64,000 bases of DNA, from the NCBI RefSeq assembly GCF_001639725.1, contig NZ_LTAW01000005.1, forward strand, positions 124,001 to 188,000, given 5' to 3'. Each line of letters starts with the position of its first letter. The stretch's first letter is position 1. The DNA is from Marinomonas atlantica. Lineage in GTDB: Bacteria; Pseudomonadota; Gammaproteobacteria; Pseudomonadales; Marinomonadaceae. This document shows positions 9,900-18,953 of this stretch, one piece after another. Both the position numbers and the translations under genes were made by a program. The notes beneath the pieces were generated by a model. It ran no database searches, was not told where the DNA came from, and worked only from the letters and a program-made list of their open reading frames with translations.

Positions 9900-10935
9900 T
9901 GCTCTTATCCTTTGCTTTCTCTTGCTGTTGTTTTACCAATTCGATAGCGTCAAGTAACACGTTAATTTTAGCGTCACTTTGATGACCGTTTTCTGAAAGG
10001 TAACGTCTAAATTGTTTACCACTAGGCATTCCTTGGAAAATACCTAGCAAATGGCGCGTCAAATGCATGAGACGCTCTCCATTTGCTAATTGTTGCTCTG
10101 CATACGGGAGGAAGCGCTCTAATGCTTCAAAACGAGTTTCAACCAATGGAGTACTGCCGTAAATTGTTGAATCCACTTGGCTTAGCACCCAAGGGTTGTT
10201 ATAGGCTTCTCTACCCATCATCACGCCATCTACATGTTGTAAATGTGTTTGAGTCTCTTCTATTGTCTTTATGCCACCGTTGATCAAAATTTCAAGGTTA
10301 GGAAAATCTTTCTTCAATTGGTACACAAAATCGTATTTTAACGGCGGAATCTCACGGTTTTCCTTTGGACTCAAACCTTGCAAAATAGCGTTGCGCGCAT
10401 GTACGACAAATGTTTCCACCCCTGCATTGGCCACTTTGCCAACGAAATCACGTACGATGGAGTAATCCTGTTGATTGTCTAATCCAATGCGGTGTTTCAG
10501 TGTTACGGGGATAGAGGTTGCATCCTGCATGGCCTTCATGGCATCAATGACTTTGTCAGGATGTGCCATTAATATGGCGCCAATAAGACTGTTTTGTACC
10601 CGATCACTTGGGCAACCAGCATTTAGGTTTACTTCATCATAGCCATACTCTTCCGCCATTTTTGCGCATTTAGCAAGCGCGGAAGCATCGGAGCCTCCAA
10701 GTTGAAGTGCAATAGGGTGCTCGCACCCATCATACTTTAGGAAGCGTTCAGGATTTTTGCCTTGTAGCAAAGCGCCTGTTGTTACCATCTCGGTATACAA
10801 GAGCGTATTTTTGGTAAGGCATCTTGCAAAGACTCGATAATCACTCGTCGTCCATTCCATCATGGGCGCGATGCTAAAGCGTCTATCGATTGTTTTATTT
10901 GTATTTTTAGGAGTAGTGCTGTTGTTTTCTTGCAT
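9889..10935 (-). CDS. dusA: tRNA-dihydrouridine synthase A
   Basis: FMN- and NADPH-dependent enzyme that reduces uridines 20/20a in the tRNA D-loop. DusA signatures are visible: [26 protein letters not shown] at about 18-43, [13 protein letters not shown] with the catalytic Cys near residue 105, TLKHRIGLD, and [11 protein letters not shown] near the phosphate-binding end. At 348 residues it has the usual length. The first 18 or so residues ([14 protein letters not shown]) are poorly conserved in type, and a later start cannot be excluded. It is followed by, and overlaps, tal. Confidence 0.95.
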   Translation of the reverse strand: MQENNSTTPKNTNKTIDRRFSIAPMMEWTTSDYRVFARCLTKNTLLYTEMVTTGALLQGKNPERFLKYDGCEHPIALQLGGSDASALAKCAKMAEEYGYDEVNLNAGCPSDRVQNSLIGAILMAHPDKVIDAMKAMQDATSIPVTLKHRIGLDNQQDYSIVRDFVGKVANAGVETFVVHARNAILQGLSPKENREIPPLKYDFVYQLKKDFPNLEILINGGIKTIEETQTHLQHVDGVMMGREAYNNPWVLSQVDSTIYGSTPLVETRFEALERFLPYAEQQLANGERLMHLTRHLLGIFQGMPSGKQFRRYLSENGHQSDAKINVLLDAIELVKQQQEKAKDKSNEH

Positions 10936-11367
10936 TGTTATCGTATGAGTTATTTGTTTTGGCGTTGTAAAGGTAACGCTACCAGTTTATGCCACAAAAA
11001 ACGCTAGCAAATTCTCGACATCGATCCATTTCAAGGCGTTGTGAAATTTTATTACTGAAACTTTGTCTAGTAGCCAAGTTTAAGTACTTATTATGTCATA
11101 AATTTACGTGTGAGGTGTACGTAATCCTTGAGCTGTTGTGAGACTTTCTTGCGAAAGTTTTTTCATAAAATCTCGTTAATAAATGTAATCTAATGCTCTA
11201 ATAGCTGCGTATAAGTATATATATTTGGTTGATTTTTAGTCACATTTCAGCAATAAATTAAACTTCACTATAAGGTGGATGTTTTGTTAAAAAACGTTAA
11301 TAAACTATTTTCAATTACCTTTTAGATCATTTTTAACGTTTCACACTGCAGTAAGGACAAGTAGATT
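10936..11367. other. 432-bp intergenic region between divergent dusA and STAS genes
   Basis: AT-rich region with no protein gene that I recognise. It should contain the promoters of dusA and of the STAS gene. The one clear structure is an orphan plus-strand terminator-like hairpin at 11143-11163, listed separately. Confidence 0.5.
11143..11163 (+). terminator. Orphan terminator-like hairpin, possible small-RNA end
   Basis: ACTTTC-TTGC-GAAAGT followed by TTTTT on the plus strand. No plus-strand protein gene ends upstream, because dusA points away. It could end a short transcript starting inside 10,950-11,110, or be chance; the stem is only 6-8 bp. Confidence 0.4.
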
Positions 11368-11658
11368 ATGGATACCAAGCGAATTACACTGCCAGAAAAT
11401 TTCTCTTTTGAGCATCACAAATGGTTTAGTGATGAGTGCGATCAAGCTTTGAGGTATGCGCAAAAAATAGAATTGGTGTGCGATAAGGTTAAGTTTTTAG
11501 ATTCTGCTGCTTTGGGTATGATTGCAAGGCTACAAAAACATCTTAACGAGAAGCACAGTAAGGACATTGTTGTCAGTGAGCCTACCGCTTATTGCGATGA
11601 AATACTGTCTTTAGCAAACATGTATGAGAACTACGTCGTACGAGACATGAATTATTGA
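11368..11658 (+). CDS. STAS-domain protein (anti-sigma-factor-antagonist-like)
   Basis: A 96-residue single STAS domain like SpoIIAA/RsbV-type anti-anti-sigma factors, which bind partner kinases or sigma regulators and are switched by phosphorylation of a conserved serine. The key segment VKFLDSAALGMIARL (about 43-57) carries the D-S motif that includes the phosphosite. No kinase or phosphatase partner lies next to it. A solitary STAS protein in a motile proteobacterium often works with an HptB/HsbR-type switch elsewhere, but that is inference here. Confidence 0.75.
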   Translation: MDTKRITLPENFSFEHHKWFSDECDQALRYAQKIELVCDKVKFLDSAALGMIARLQKHLNEKHSKDIVVSEPTAYCDEILSLANMYENYVVRDMNY

Positions 11659-11685
11659 GTAAAGCCACTTAAGCTTCTTAACGTA

Positions 11686-11712
11686 AGAGGTACTCCATTT
11701 TTGAGTATCTCT
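11686..11712 (+). terminator. Possible weak terminator after the STAS gene
   Basis: Ten-bp inverted repeat AGAGGTACTC/GAGTATCTCT with one G-U pair and a 7-nt loop, 28 bp past the STAS stop. No T-run follows, so its function is uncertain. Confidence 0.35.
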
Positions 11713-12159
11713 CTTCTCTAATTTACATGACTTTCATGCCATTGCATTTCATACTGAATTGATCAGCCTTCAATAGGCAACCTCTCAACTAAAATCACTG
11801 AGTTTTTCATAAACACTAGCCTGCACTTTAACAAATTTGATGTGAACAATGCGTCAGAAGAATTATTCTCACGTCCAATTCCTATTGAAGCGTTTGCTGC
11901 GATGTACCGGCCCCCAGTTCCTTTTAGTCGCTATTATTATTAGATGCTACTTGTCACTGATGTTTTCATTCTTGATCAACTAGTTAGCTTTATAAGTTTG
12001 GTAAATTACCAACATAACGGAAGAATAAGGCTTTTGAAAGTTTGGTTAAGCTCAAAATGATGACTGAAAACCGTCAATTTAGTTAGAATGCAACGGTTTT
12101 GTATGCTTGCCTAATTCCGACATTTCTGCCAGAAATTAGGCCATTCTAGGAGTTCAATC
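11713..12159. other. Intergenic region before the PEP-mutase-family gene
   Basis: No gene recognised. An inverted repeat AAAACCGT (12067-12074) / ACGGTTTT (12093-12100) lies about 60 bp upstream of the next start codon with TAGAAT inside its loop, a possible promoter/operator. A ribosome site (AGGAG) precedes the ATG at 12160. Confidence 0.4.
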
Positions 12160-13023
12160 ATGGCCACACCCTCGCAGCATGATCTGCGCAAAGACTTTCG
12201 TGCGTTACTTGAGAGCGACAATTGCTATTACACGGCTTCAACGTTTGATCCTATGTCTGCTCGTATTGCTGAAGATTTAGGGTTTGAAGTGGGGATATTG
12301 GGGGGATCAGTTGCATCCCTACAAGTATTGGCTGCCCCTGACTTTGCGTTAATTACGTTAAGTGAATTTGTTGAACAAGCTACTCGAATAGGGCGAGTGG
12401 CTCGTTTACCCATTATTGCCGACGCGGATCATGGCTATGGTAATGCGTTAAATGTTATGCGAACGATTACTGAATTAGAGCGCGCAGGCGTAGCAGCACT
12501 AACAATAGAAGATACTCTGCTTCCCGCTAAGTATGGACATAAATCGACTGATTTAATTCCTATTGAAGAAGCGGTTGGTAAAATTGAAGCCGCTTTAGAG
12601 GCGCGTATTGATCCGACAATGTCAATTATCGCTCGTACCAACGCTGCTCAATTATCGCTAGAAGAAACGATCGAACGAGCAAAGGCTTATGAAGTGGCTG
12701 GTGCCGATGGTATTTGTATGGTGGGTATAAAAGATTTTGCACATTTAGAAGCTATAAGTGAAAATTTAAAAATTCCACTTATGTTAGTTGCATATGGAAA
12801 TCCTGAATTAAACGATCGTGAACGCTTAGCTAAAAATGGTGTTCGAATTGTTGTTAATGGTCATGCCGCGTATTTTGCTGCAATTAAAGCAACTTATGAT
12901 TGTTTACGGGAGCAACGAGGTATTGCAGAAGGAACATTAAATGCCTCTGAGCTTGCTACACGTTATTCAACGCTCGATGAAAGCAGAGAGTGGGCACGAA
13001 GATTTATGGATGTTAAAGAATAA
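12160..13023 (+). CDS. Oxaloacetate decarboxylase-like protein of the isocitrate lyase/PEP mutase family
   Basis: TIM-barrel enzyme of 287 residues in the PEP mutase/isocitrate lyase superfamily. It resembles the Pseudomonas PA4872 type, which decarboxylates oxaloacetate to pyruvate with Mg2+. Visible signatures are [18 protein letters not shown] at about 39-56, [17 protein letters not shown] with metal-site Asp residues at about 86-88, [17 protein letters not shown], and SIIARTNA. The usual isocitrate lyase KKCGH loop is absent, which excludes isocitrate lyase itself. The start has a good AGGAG site and a strong terminator follows. Exact substrate is inferred from family resemblance. Confidence 0.82.
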   Translation: MATPSQHDLRKDFRALLESDNCYYTASTFDPMSARIAEDLGFEVGILGGSVASLQVLAAPDFALITLSEFVEQATRIGRVARLPIIADADHGYGNALNVMRTITELERAGVAALTIEDTLLPAKYGHKSTDLIPIEEAVGKIEAALEARIDPTMSIIARTNAAQLSLEETIERAKAYEVAGADGICMVGIKDFAHLEAISENLKIPLMLVAYGNPELNDRERLAKNGVRIVVNGHAAYFAAIKATYDCLREQRGIAEGTLNASELATRYSTLDESREWARRFMDVKE

Positions 13024-13036
13024 GTCAGTAAACTAC

Positions 13037-13074
13037 AAAAAAGCCGAAAGATTATCAGACTTTCGGCTTTTTTA
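13037..13074 (+). terminator. Rho-independent terminator
   Basis: Stem AAAAAGCCGAAAG/CTTTCGGCTTTTT with an 8-nt loop, 13 bp past the preceding stop. The T-tract on one side and A-tract on the other would allow it to work in both directions. Confidence 0.9.
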
Positions 13075-13136
13075 TTATTTATTAATAATTTTCTTTGTGG
13101 GACGTACTTTTCTAAATATATTATTTTAGAAGATGT

Positions 13137-13541
13137 TTATTTTGTTGAATCGTCAATTTCATCAGCCACTTCATCTGCGCTATTTTCTACCGCGTCAACA
13201 CTTTCGTCCCATGCATCACCCACAGCTTCTGCACCGTCTTCCATGGCATCAGTTGTGCTGTCGTAAGCATCTTCCATGGCATCAGCGCTATCATCATAAA
13301 GCTCTTCAGTTTTGTCTTTACCTTGTTCCAGCAGGCTAGACGCTTTCTCTTTGCCTTGTTCGATACGGAAATCAAAACATTGATCAGAAAAGTCTTCTCG
13401 TACTTTTGAATCTTCAATTTGTTGAATATTAGCTTTAGTACAGTTTTCTTGGTTTACAGTAGGTATTTTTTCACTGCAAGCAGTTGTGAATGCAGCAACT
13501 GCCATTAAGCCAATAATATATTTTGATTTAATAGTATTCAT
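13137..13541 (-). CDS. Small acidic lipoprotein, function unknown
   Basis: A 134-residue precursor with a lipoprotein signal peptide (AAFTTAC lipobox, Cys at about 22). Two further cysteines (in QENC and SDQC) may form a disulfide. The last 60 residues are a run of acidic, alanine-rich helical repeats (DDSADAMEDAYDSTTDAMEDGAE and similar), probably amphipathic. It is a single gene. I do not recognise a family. Confidence 0.7.
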   Translation of the reverse strand: MNTIKSKYIIGLMAVAAFTTACSEKIPTVNQENCTKANIQQIEDSKVREDFSDQCFDFRIEQGKEKASSLLEQGKDKTEELYDDSADAMEDAYDSTTDAMEDGAEAVGDAWDESVDAVENSADEVADEIDDSTK

Positions 13542-13844
13542 GATGCTTCCCTCTATTTGTTCGTCAAGTGAGTGTTTGTTAATCAGAATTTAATAGAGTT
13601 ACATCCTATAACTGAATTAAATTTTTAAAAATTGAAAACCAAACATCTGAACTAGTGTTTGAATATTGGTAACTTTCAAGTGCTATATCCTGTAGCTGTT
13701 TTGTATTGTTATTTTTAATGTGGCCATTATCAATTCAAGTTTTTGTAAACATTTTTCTTTTGGTACTTCTTTCTTTTTTTATCAACACTAGGCTATTAAT
13801 GTAAAGACGCATTTATGACAGGGCATAGCGGTTTATTATGGACA
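13542..13844. other. Intergenic stretch with no recognised gene
   Basis: About 300 bp of AT-rich sequence upstream of the small lipoprotein gene. It presumably holds that gene's promoter. I see no coding or RNA feature up to the terminator at 13851. Confidence 0.4.
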
Positions 13845-13845
13845 C

Positions 13846-13870
13846 TAAAAAGCCCCTTTGAAGGGGCTCT
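13846..13870 (-). terminator. Rho-independent terminator of the dienelactone hydrolase gene
   Basis: Stem AGCCCCT/AGGGGCT around TTGA; on the minus strand it is followed by TTTTAG. It lies 20 bp past the hydrolase stop. Confidence 0.85.
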
Positions 13871-13890
13871 TCAAAAAAACTCTTTACACT

Positions 13891-14625
13891 TTAAAGAGTC
13901 CGGCGAAATTGATCCACAGCCATTTTGTAGCAATACAAAGCTAATTCAGCATCATAACGGTCACCTTCATCACGCATAAACGCATGTTGAGCGTTTAGTT
14001 CGTGCCAAGAAAAATGTCGTTCAGTATCCATAAGTTGTTGATAAATTTTTTGTCGGCCTTCTGCAGATACATGTGGATCTTGTTTACCCCACACCATCGT
14101 TAACTCTCCTTTTATATCACCAGCAAGGTTGAAACTGTCATGTCCATCTTGGCATGGCAGAGAATTAGAGTGTATATCGGTAGCGTAGAGGCAATAAGTC
14201 GATAAAATTCGTTCGTTTAATGCGGCACGAAAGGCTAGGTGACCGCCAATGCACACACCCATTGCACCAAAGGTACCTGTACAATAACTCTGCTGTTCAA
14301 AGTAAGCGATCATTGCACTTGTGTCGCTATCGTGATGTTCAAGAGGTTTGGTAAATTTATCACTATTGCCTTTGTCCTTACCCGCATCATCATAGGCAAG
14401 TACAGTACCAATAGGATTAAGTTCGTGAAAAACTTCTGGAACGACTACAGCAAAGCCATGTCCCGCTAAAATACGCGCAGAGCGCTCAATGGGGGCTGTA
14501 ATTTGGAAGATTTCAGAATAAAACAGGATACAAGGATAGATTCCTGAGGCTTGTGGTCGGTATACATGGCAGCGCATGGTGCCAGTTGGAGTATTTAAAT
14601 CGATAATCTCAGTTTGGGTAATCAT
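13891..14625 (-). CDS. Dienelactone hydrolase family protein
   Basis: Cytoplasmic alpha/beta-hydrolase of the DLH family, which opens lactone or ester bonds with a cysteine nucleophile. The nucleophile elbow is GVCIGGH (about 127-133), the acid is the Asp in WGKQDPH (about 190), and the His is in NAQHAFMRDEG (about 217). The 244-residue length fits clcD-type enzymes. It is a single gene with its own terminator and no aromatic degradation genes nearby, so the natural substrate is unknown. Confidence 0.88.
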   Translation of the reverse strand: MITQTEIIDLNTPTGTMRCHVYRPQASGIYPCILFYSEIFQITAPIERSARILAGHGFAVVVPEVFHELNPIGTVLAYDDAGKDKGNSDKFTKPLEHHDSDTSAMIAYFEQQSYCTGTFGAMGVCIGGHLAFRAALNERILSTYCLYATDIHSNSLPCQDGHDSFNLAGDIKGELTMVWGKQDPHVSAEGRQKIYQQLMDTERHFSWHELNAQHAFMRDEGDRYDAELALYCYKMAVDQFRRTL

Positions 14626-14790
14626 AGAATCTCAATGAGCAAGAGTAGAAGGGGTCAAGATAATAGAGGATACTCGTGTGCATGAGTAATCTACTTTCAT
14701 TGCGCCGCTATAGCTTACACGGATTATTCACCAATTCACTCATAATAGTTGCTACTGTATAAGCTTATCCTTTAAACAATGGAGCTGGAT

Positions 14791-15255
14791 ATGAATATAA
14801 AGAAATGCTTAGGTTTGTGCGCGACAGTGATGCTGCTAACCGCTTGTGCATCGGGATCTCATATTGTCACAGGAACACAGCGACCAGCGATTGATGTGAG
14901 GGTGGTAAAGGTCTATTCCGAAGCACCCACGACAGAATATGAAGTCATAGGAAGTATCGAGGCCTCGAGCTCCCGTGGAATGACGCAACAGGGGCGTATG
15001 GATTCTGCGATCGAGGCTTTAAAAGAAGAGGCCGCAGAAATAGGTGCAAATGGCGTTATCATCAGCAATCTACCCAATCCCAGCGGTGGGGTTTCCACGC
15101 AAATCTCGACAGGAATTTCAGGTGGTTCACGAGGATTTTCGTCTGGATTGGGGACTGGAATCACAATCCATCCCGCAGAGATTAAAGGCACCGCGGTTTA
15201 CGTTTTTGATGTGGCCGAGTTGCCGTCTATTAAGAATCCGATGTTAACTCAATAG
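14791..15255 (+). CDS. Outer-membrane-type lipoprotein, function unknown
   Basis: A 154-residue lipoprotein precursor with lipobox LLTAC-AS. The frame opens at an ATG at 14779, but the GGAGCTGG ribosome site lies inside that stretch and points to the ATG at 14791, which also gives a normal signal peptide (MNIKKCLGL). The mature part has YEVIGSIEA and a helix ending EEAAEIGANGVIISNL, reminiscent of YbjQ/RcsF-like small folds, then a Gly/Ser-rich loop. It is convergent with the ABC transporter operon; the two genes overlap by about 26 bp. Confidence 0.7.
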   Translation: MNIKKCLGLCATVMLLTACASGSHIVTGTQRPAIDVRVVKVYSEAPTTEYEVIGSIEASSSRGMTQQGRMDSAIEALKEEAAEIGANGVIISNLPNPSGGVSTQISTGISGGSRGFSSGLGTGITIHPAEIKGTAVYVFDVAELPSIKNPMLTQ

Positions 15256-15865
15256 TCATGTTGCCTAGTGCTTGAGCATCGTCTTTATCGTGGGTAACTA
15301 AGATGGCTGGAATGTTGGCTTCTTTTATACATTGGCCAACCAAGGCACGCATTTCTTGGCGTAGTGTTTGGTCAAGTTTGCTAAAAGGTTCGTCGAGAAG
15401 CAGTGCTCTGGGGTTGGACAATAGTGTTCTAAGTAAAGCAAGCCGGGCCTGCTGACCCCCAGACAATTCCTGAGGCAGGCGGCTACCATAACCAGGTAAG
15501 CCAATTTCGTTCAGTTTCTCGTTAACAATCTGTCTGCGCTCTGTTTTAAGAGCCTTTTGGTCTAATGCAAACAGCAGATTTTCTTCTACAGTCATGTGTG
15601 GAAACAACAGTGGGCTCTGTTGGAGCAGACCTAAGTGGCGTTGTTCGGCAGGCAGGTTGTCGATTCGTCTAGTTTGTAACCATATTTCCCCTCGACCGGT
15701 TAGCGCCCTAGGTAGTGTGCCTGATACATACCCTAGCAAGCTTGATTTACCCACTCCACTTGGCCCCATCAATACCAAACACTCCCCTTGGTTGACCGTT
15801 TCGCTTAGGGTGTTTATTAAAACCCCGTTTGGGCTTTCAATGAATATAGACTGTAATGTCAGCAT
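15230..15865 (-). CDS. ynjD: ABC transporter ATPase, YnjD-like
   Basis: ATP-hydrolysing subunit of an importer: Walker A GPSGVGKSS at about 34-42, Q-loop LLQQSPLLFPHMT, signature LSGGQQARLALLR, Walker B ALLLDEPFSKLD and H-loop LVTHDKDDA. The frame extends upstream to 15979, but that part lies inside the permease gene. The ATG at 15865 overlaps the permease stop (TTATGCTGA) and begins the usual MLTLQSIFIESP strand. It is the third gene of ynjB-ynjC-ynjD. The substrate of YnjBCD is not established. Confidence 0.88.
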   Translation of the reverse strand: MLTLQSIFIESPNGVLINTLSETVNQGECLVLMGPSGVGKSSLLGYVSGTLPRALTGRGEIWLQTRRIDNLPAEQRHLGLLQQSPLLFPHMTVEENLLFALDQKALKTERRQIVNEKLNEIGLPGYGSRLPQELSGGQQARLALLRTLLSNPRALLLDEPFSKLDQTLRQEMRALVGQCIKEANIPAILVTHDKDDAQALGNMTIELTSDS

Positions 15866-17550
15866 AAAGCTCTCTTTAACGTAAGGCGCCATGTTGTCCA
15901 ATAGCGCGGCAAAAGGGTGGCAAGATAAAAACAAATTAATGGTAAAATTGCTTGTGCTAGCGCTAACACACTGACCCATTTTCGATTGCCTGATGAGGCT
16001 CTTGCAACTGCTTCCGTTGTGAGGGTATTGATACGACCTTCACCTGCAATCAGTGTTGGTAAATATTGCGCCATACTTACGGAAAATCCAATCGCAAGTG
16101 CTGCTCCAATTGGGGCTTTCAATAAAGCGAGTTTGACCTGCCAGAAATTTCTAACGGGGGTTGCCCTAAGACGATTGGCTTGTTCCAAATAGCCTTGATC
16201 AAACGCTAAATAGGGGGCCTTCAATGTCAGGTATACATAGGGCATGGTATATAATGTATGCAGCCCAAGCACACTCCACCAAGTACCATTCCAGTCCAAA
16301 TACAGCAGTCCAACTTGAATACCGAACAACAGTGTTATCTGCGGTAACAGAATGGCACTGAAAACAATGATGACGGCGAACTTTTGCTTTGGTCGAAATC
16401 GTTCAAATTCTAATAAAACCAGTGCTAAGCCAAGACTGATAAAACTGCTGCATAAGCCAAGAGAGAAAGATTGAGTGCTTAATTCAATCAGGTTTTGACC
16501 CGCACGAAAGACGTTATCCAGAGTGAAACTGCTGGGCCAGTTGTCTGGAAAACGCCAGCGACTTGTGAAGGCCCATAACGGTAAAACGAAAAGTGCGAGT
16601 ATCGTTAAAGGAAAAATAACCATAGCACCCAGCATTCCGGCAAGTGTCGTCCAGCGTATCGATGATCTGCGCTGACCTAAAAGACTCAAACGTTTTCTGA
16701 CTAAACCATAGCACCACTCACTTAATAACCAGAATGCAATGCATGCAGCCACACTGAAGGCCAATATCAATGCTGCAGCACTTGCTTGGCCGCGTAAGCT
16801 TAGTGAAGGATCATTAAACCAGCGTAACAAAGTAACGGCTAAAGTAGACGGGGTGTTGGGCCCAATAATCGTCGCGACATCAACAACGGTTAGGTTAAAC
16901 GCTAACACCATAAATACCGGCAAGCGTACCAGTTTGAACAGCTGTGGTAACAGGGTGAAATGCCATGCGGTGATCGAGTCGTAGCCTAGTAAGCGTGTGG
17001 TGAGTAAGGTTTTATTCGGTTGCAGTTGTGATAACGCTGCTGCCATGGCAAACACCAGATAAGGTGTTTCTTTTATGACTAAGGCAATGATAAGGGCAAT
17101 GCCTTCAGGGTCCTGCACTGTTAGCCAGTTTGGTGGTCTGTCAAACTGTGTCAGCCAAGGGCTAATCATGCGAACCAACCAACCTGATGGCGACAAAACA
17201 AACAGAGCGCCAATCGTAATAGCAGCATGCGGGATAGATAAAATGGGGGTGATGGTGCTTTGTAAGCGTTGAAACCATCGCGTTTCATAGGTGCAGACCA
17301 CTAAGCTGCTAGCAAACCAGTAGGACAAAACAGTTGCCAGCACCCCAGTGAAAACACTGAGCTTTAAACCTGACCAAAACTCTGACTGGTTTAAAAGCTC
17401 GCGCCAGTGAACTAGAACAAACTGAGATGAGCCTAGTGCTGGATCAATGCCAAAACTGGGTAATAAGACGCCCAATAAGCCAAGTAATAGAGGGATAAAA
17501 AATCCCCCTATGATCACCCAGTACAGCAGCTGATTCGCACGATGTCCCAT
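15859..17550 (-). CDS. ynjC: ABC transporter permease, fused double unit, YnjC-like
   Basis: Inner-membrane permease of 563 residues with two MetI-like halves in one chain (about 12 predicted TM helices). The halves are separated near residues 290-310, where a basic loop (RKRLSLLGQRRSSIRW) precedes a new hydrophobic block. EAA-type cytoplasmic loops occur around LLTTRLLGYDSITAWHFTLLPQL and LEQANRLRATPVRNFWQVKLALLKAP. E. coli YnjC is likewise a fused permease of about 510 residues. It lies between ynjB (19-bp gap) and ynjD (overlap). Confidence 0.87.
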   Translation of the reverse strand: MGHRANQLLYWVIIGGFFIPLLLGLLGVLLPSFGIDPALGSSQFVLVHWRELLNQSEFWSGLKLSVFTGVLATVLSYWFASSLVVCTYETRWFQRLQSTITPILSIPHAAITIGALFVLSPSGWLVRMISPWLTQFDRPPNWLTVQDPEGIALIIALVIKETPYLVFAMAAALSQLQPNKTLLTTRLLGYDSITAWHFTLLPQLFKLVRLPVFMVLAFNLTVVDVATIIGPNTPSTLAVTLLRWFNDPSLSLRGQASAAALILAFSVAACIAFWLLSEWCYGLVRKRLSLLGQRRSSIRWTTLAGMLGAMVIFPLTILALFVLPLWAFTSRWRFPDNWPSSFTLDNVFRAGQNLIELSTQSFSLGLCSSFISLGLALVLLEFERFRPKQKFAVIIVFSAILLPQITLLFGIQVGLLYLDWNGTWWSVLGLHTLYTMPYVYLTLKAPYLAFDQGYLEQANRLRATPVRNFWQVKLALLKAPIGAALAIGFSVSMAQYLPTLIAGEGRINTLTTEAVARASSGNRKWVSVLALAQAILPLICFYLATLLPRYWTTWRLTLKRALC

Positions 17551-17569
17551 ATAGACCTATCAATCAGAA

Positions 17570-18790
17570 TTATTGTGCGTAGCGTGAGCGCCACTCCGTT
17601 TCAAGTGCTTCCATCCAAGAGCTGTGTGGCTCGGGTAGGGTGGTACCCAGTTCATCTAGGCTCAACGTTGCAATACCCTTAGGTAATGCATCAAAAGCGG
17701 CTTGTTGAGTTGGTGCGAGTTTCTGGTAATCGAGCACTGTTAAATCGCCCCAGACCGTCGGGTTTTGTTTATATGCTTGAGCTTCAGGCGACAATAAAAA
17801 GTTGGCAACGACCTGTGCGCCCGCTTTGGCATCGCTGTTATAAGGGATTGCCACGAAATGAGTATTACCAATCGTGCCAAATTTGAAAACGTATGAACGC
17901 ACGGTGTCCGGTAAATTACCTTGGTCGATTTGAACCGAAGCTGCTGATACATCAAAACTTAATGCTACGTCAATTTCACGATCATCCAGTAAGCGCATCA
18001 TTTCTTGACTGTTGGCAGGGAATGCTGCACCGCGTCGCCATGCCACAGGATGCAATTTATCTAAGAACTGCCAAAGAGGGGCGGTCACTTGGTCAAAGTC
18101 TACTTCAGAAACCGGTTTAAGCAATAAGACAGGATTACTTGTCAGCTCGTGCAGTGCTTGCTTTAAAAAAGTAGACCCTAAAAACTGTGGGGGCTCTGGA
18201 TAGGTGATTCGACCAGGGTGCTTTTCTGCGTAAGCCAAGAGTTCACGCATTGACCGTGGTGGCTCTTCCAGTGTTGCGGTATCGTACATGAAAATGACTT
18301 GTGCCATGCCCCAAGGTGATTCCATGCCTTCCACTGGGGTCCCAAAGTCTTGAGATAAACTTTGACGTGCCTCTGGATTTACATACGCTGCGTAATTGGG
18401 TAAATCGTTTGAAAACGGCCCATATAGCAAACCATTTTCTTTCATAGCACGGAAATTTTCGCCATTGAGCCAGATCAAATCCACCGAACCACCAGAATTT
18501 TTGCCTGCAGTTTTTTCAGCCAAAACTCGACTAACCGTATTGGCGGCATCATTTATTCGGACATGTTTGAGCTCAACCTGATACTCGCTTTTAACTCGAT
18601 CGGCGACCCAATCTATGTAAGCGTTAATGTTCTCTGCACCCCCCCAAGCATTCCAGTAAACAGTTTGACCTTTAGCGTGTTCGAGCGTGTTATCCCATTC
18701 GCTGTTATCCGTTTGCGCGAATGACAAGGTGGCTACACTTAACCCCATTGCTAAAATACAGGCTGAATAGAGGGTGTTCAGTGGCTTCAT
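17570..18790 (-). CDS. ynjB: ABC transporter periplasmic solute-binding protein, YnjB-like
   Basis: Periplasmic binding protein of 406 residues with a signal peptide (LSFA-QTDNSEWD). The block GQTVYWNAWGGAENINAYIDWVADRV and the segment DLIWLNGENFRAMKENGLLYGP are typical of YnjB-type proteins. First gene of the ynjBCD operon, divergent from the AstE/AspA-like gene. Ligand unknown. Confidence 0.88.
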   Translation of the reverse strand: MKPLNTLYSACILAMGLSVATLSFAQTDNSEWDNTLEHAKGQTVYWNAWGGAENINAYIDWVADRVKSEYQVELKHVRINDAANTVSRVLAEKTAGKNSGGSVDLIWLNGENFRAMKENGLLYGPFSNDLPNYAAYVNPEARQSLSQDFGTPVEGMESPWGMAQVIFMYDTATLEEPPRSMRELLAYAEKHPGRITYPEPPQFLGSTFLKQALHELTSNPVLLLKPVSEVDFDQVTAPLWQFLDKLHPVAWRRGAAFPANSQEMMRLLDDREIDVALSFDVSAASVQIDQGNLPDTVRSYVFKFGTIGNTHFVAIPYNSDAKAGAQVVANFLLSPEAQAYKQNPTVWGDLTVLDYQKLAPTQQAAFDALPKGIATLSLDELGTTLPEPHSSWMEALETEWRSRYAQ

Positions 18791-18953
18791 TTATGGCTCC
18801 TTAACGGTTTTGGTTCATCTATTAGACGTACAAAAATGTGTTTTCTTACAAGGATTTATTTTTTATTCGATTACGCTTTAGCGTACCATGACGTCCTAAA
18901 AGTAATCATCTGATTTTGCTTTTTTCAAAGACCTGGTGAAAGGATGAAAGAAT

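Noticed and set aside
13133-13417. His/Leu-rich or basic open frames over the small acidic lipoprotein
   Set aside because: They are other-frame readings of a repetitive acidic coding sequence with a clear lipobox in the chosen frame.
15866-15979. N-terminal extension of the YnjD-like ATPase
   Set aside because: It lies within the permease gene and is unlike any ABC ATPase start; ATG 15865 fits the usual domain start.
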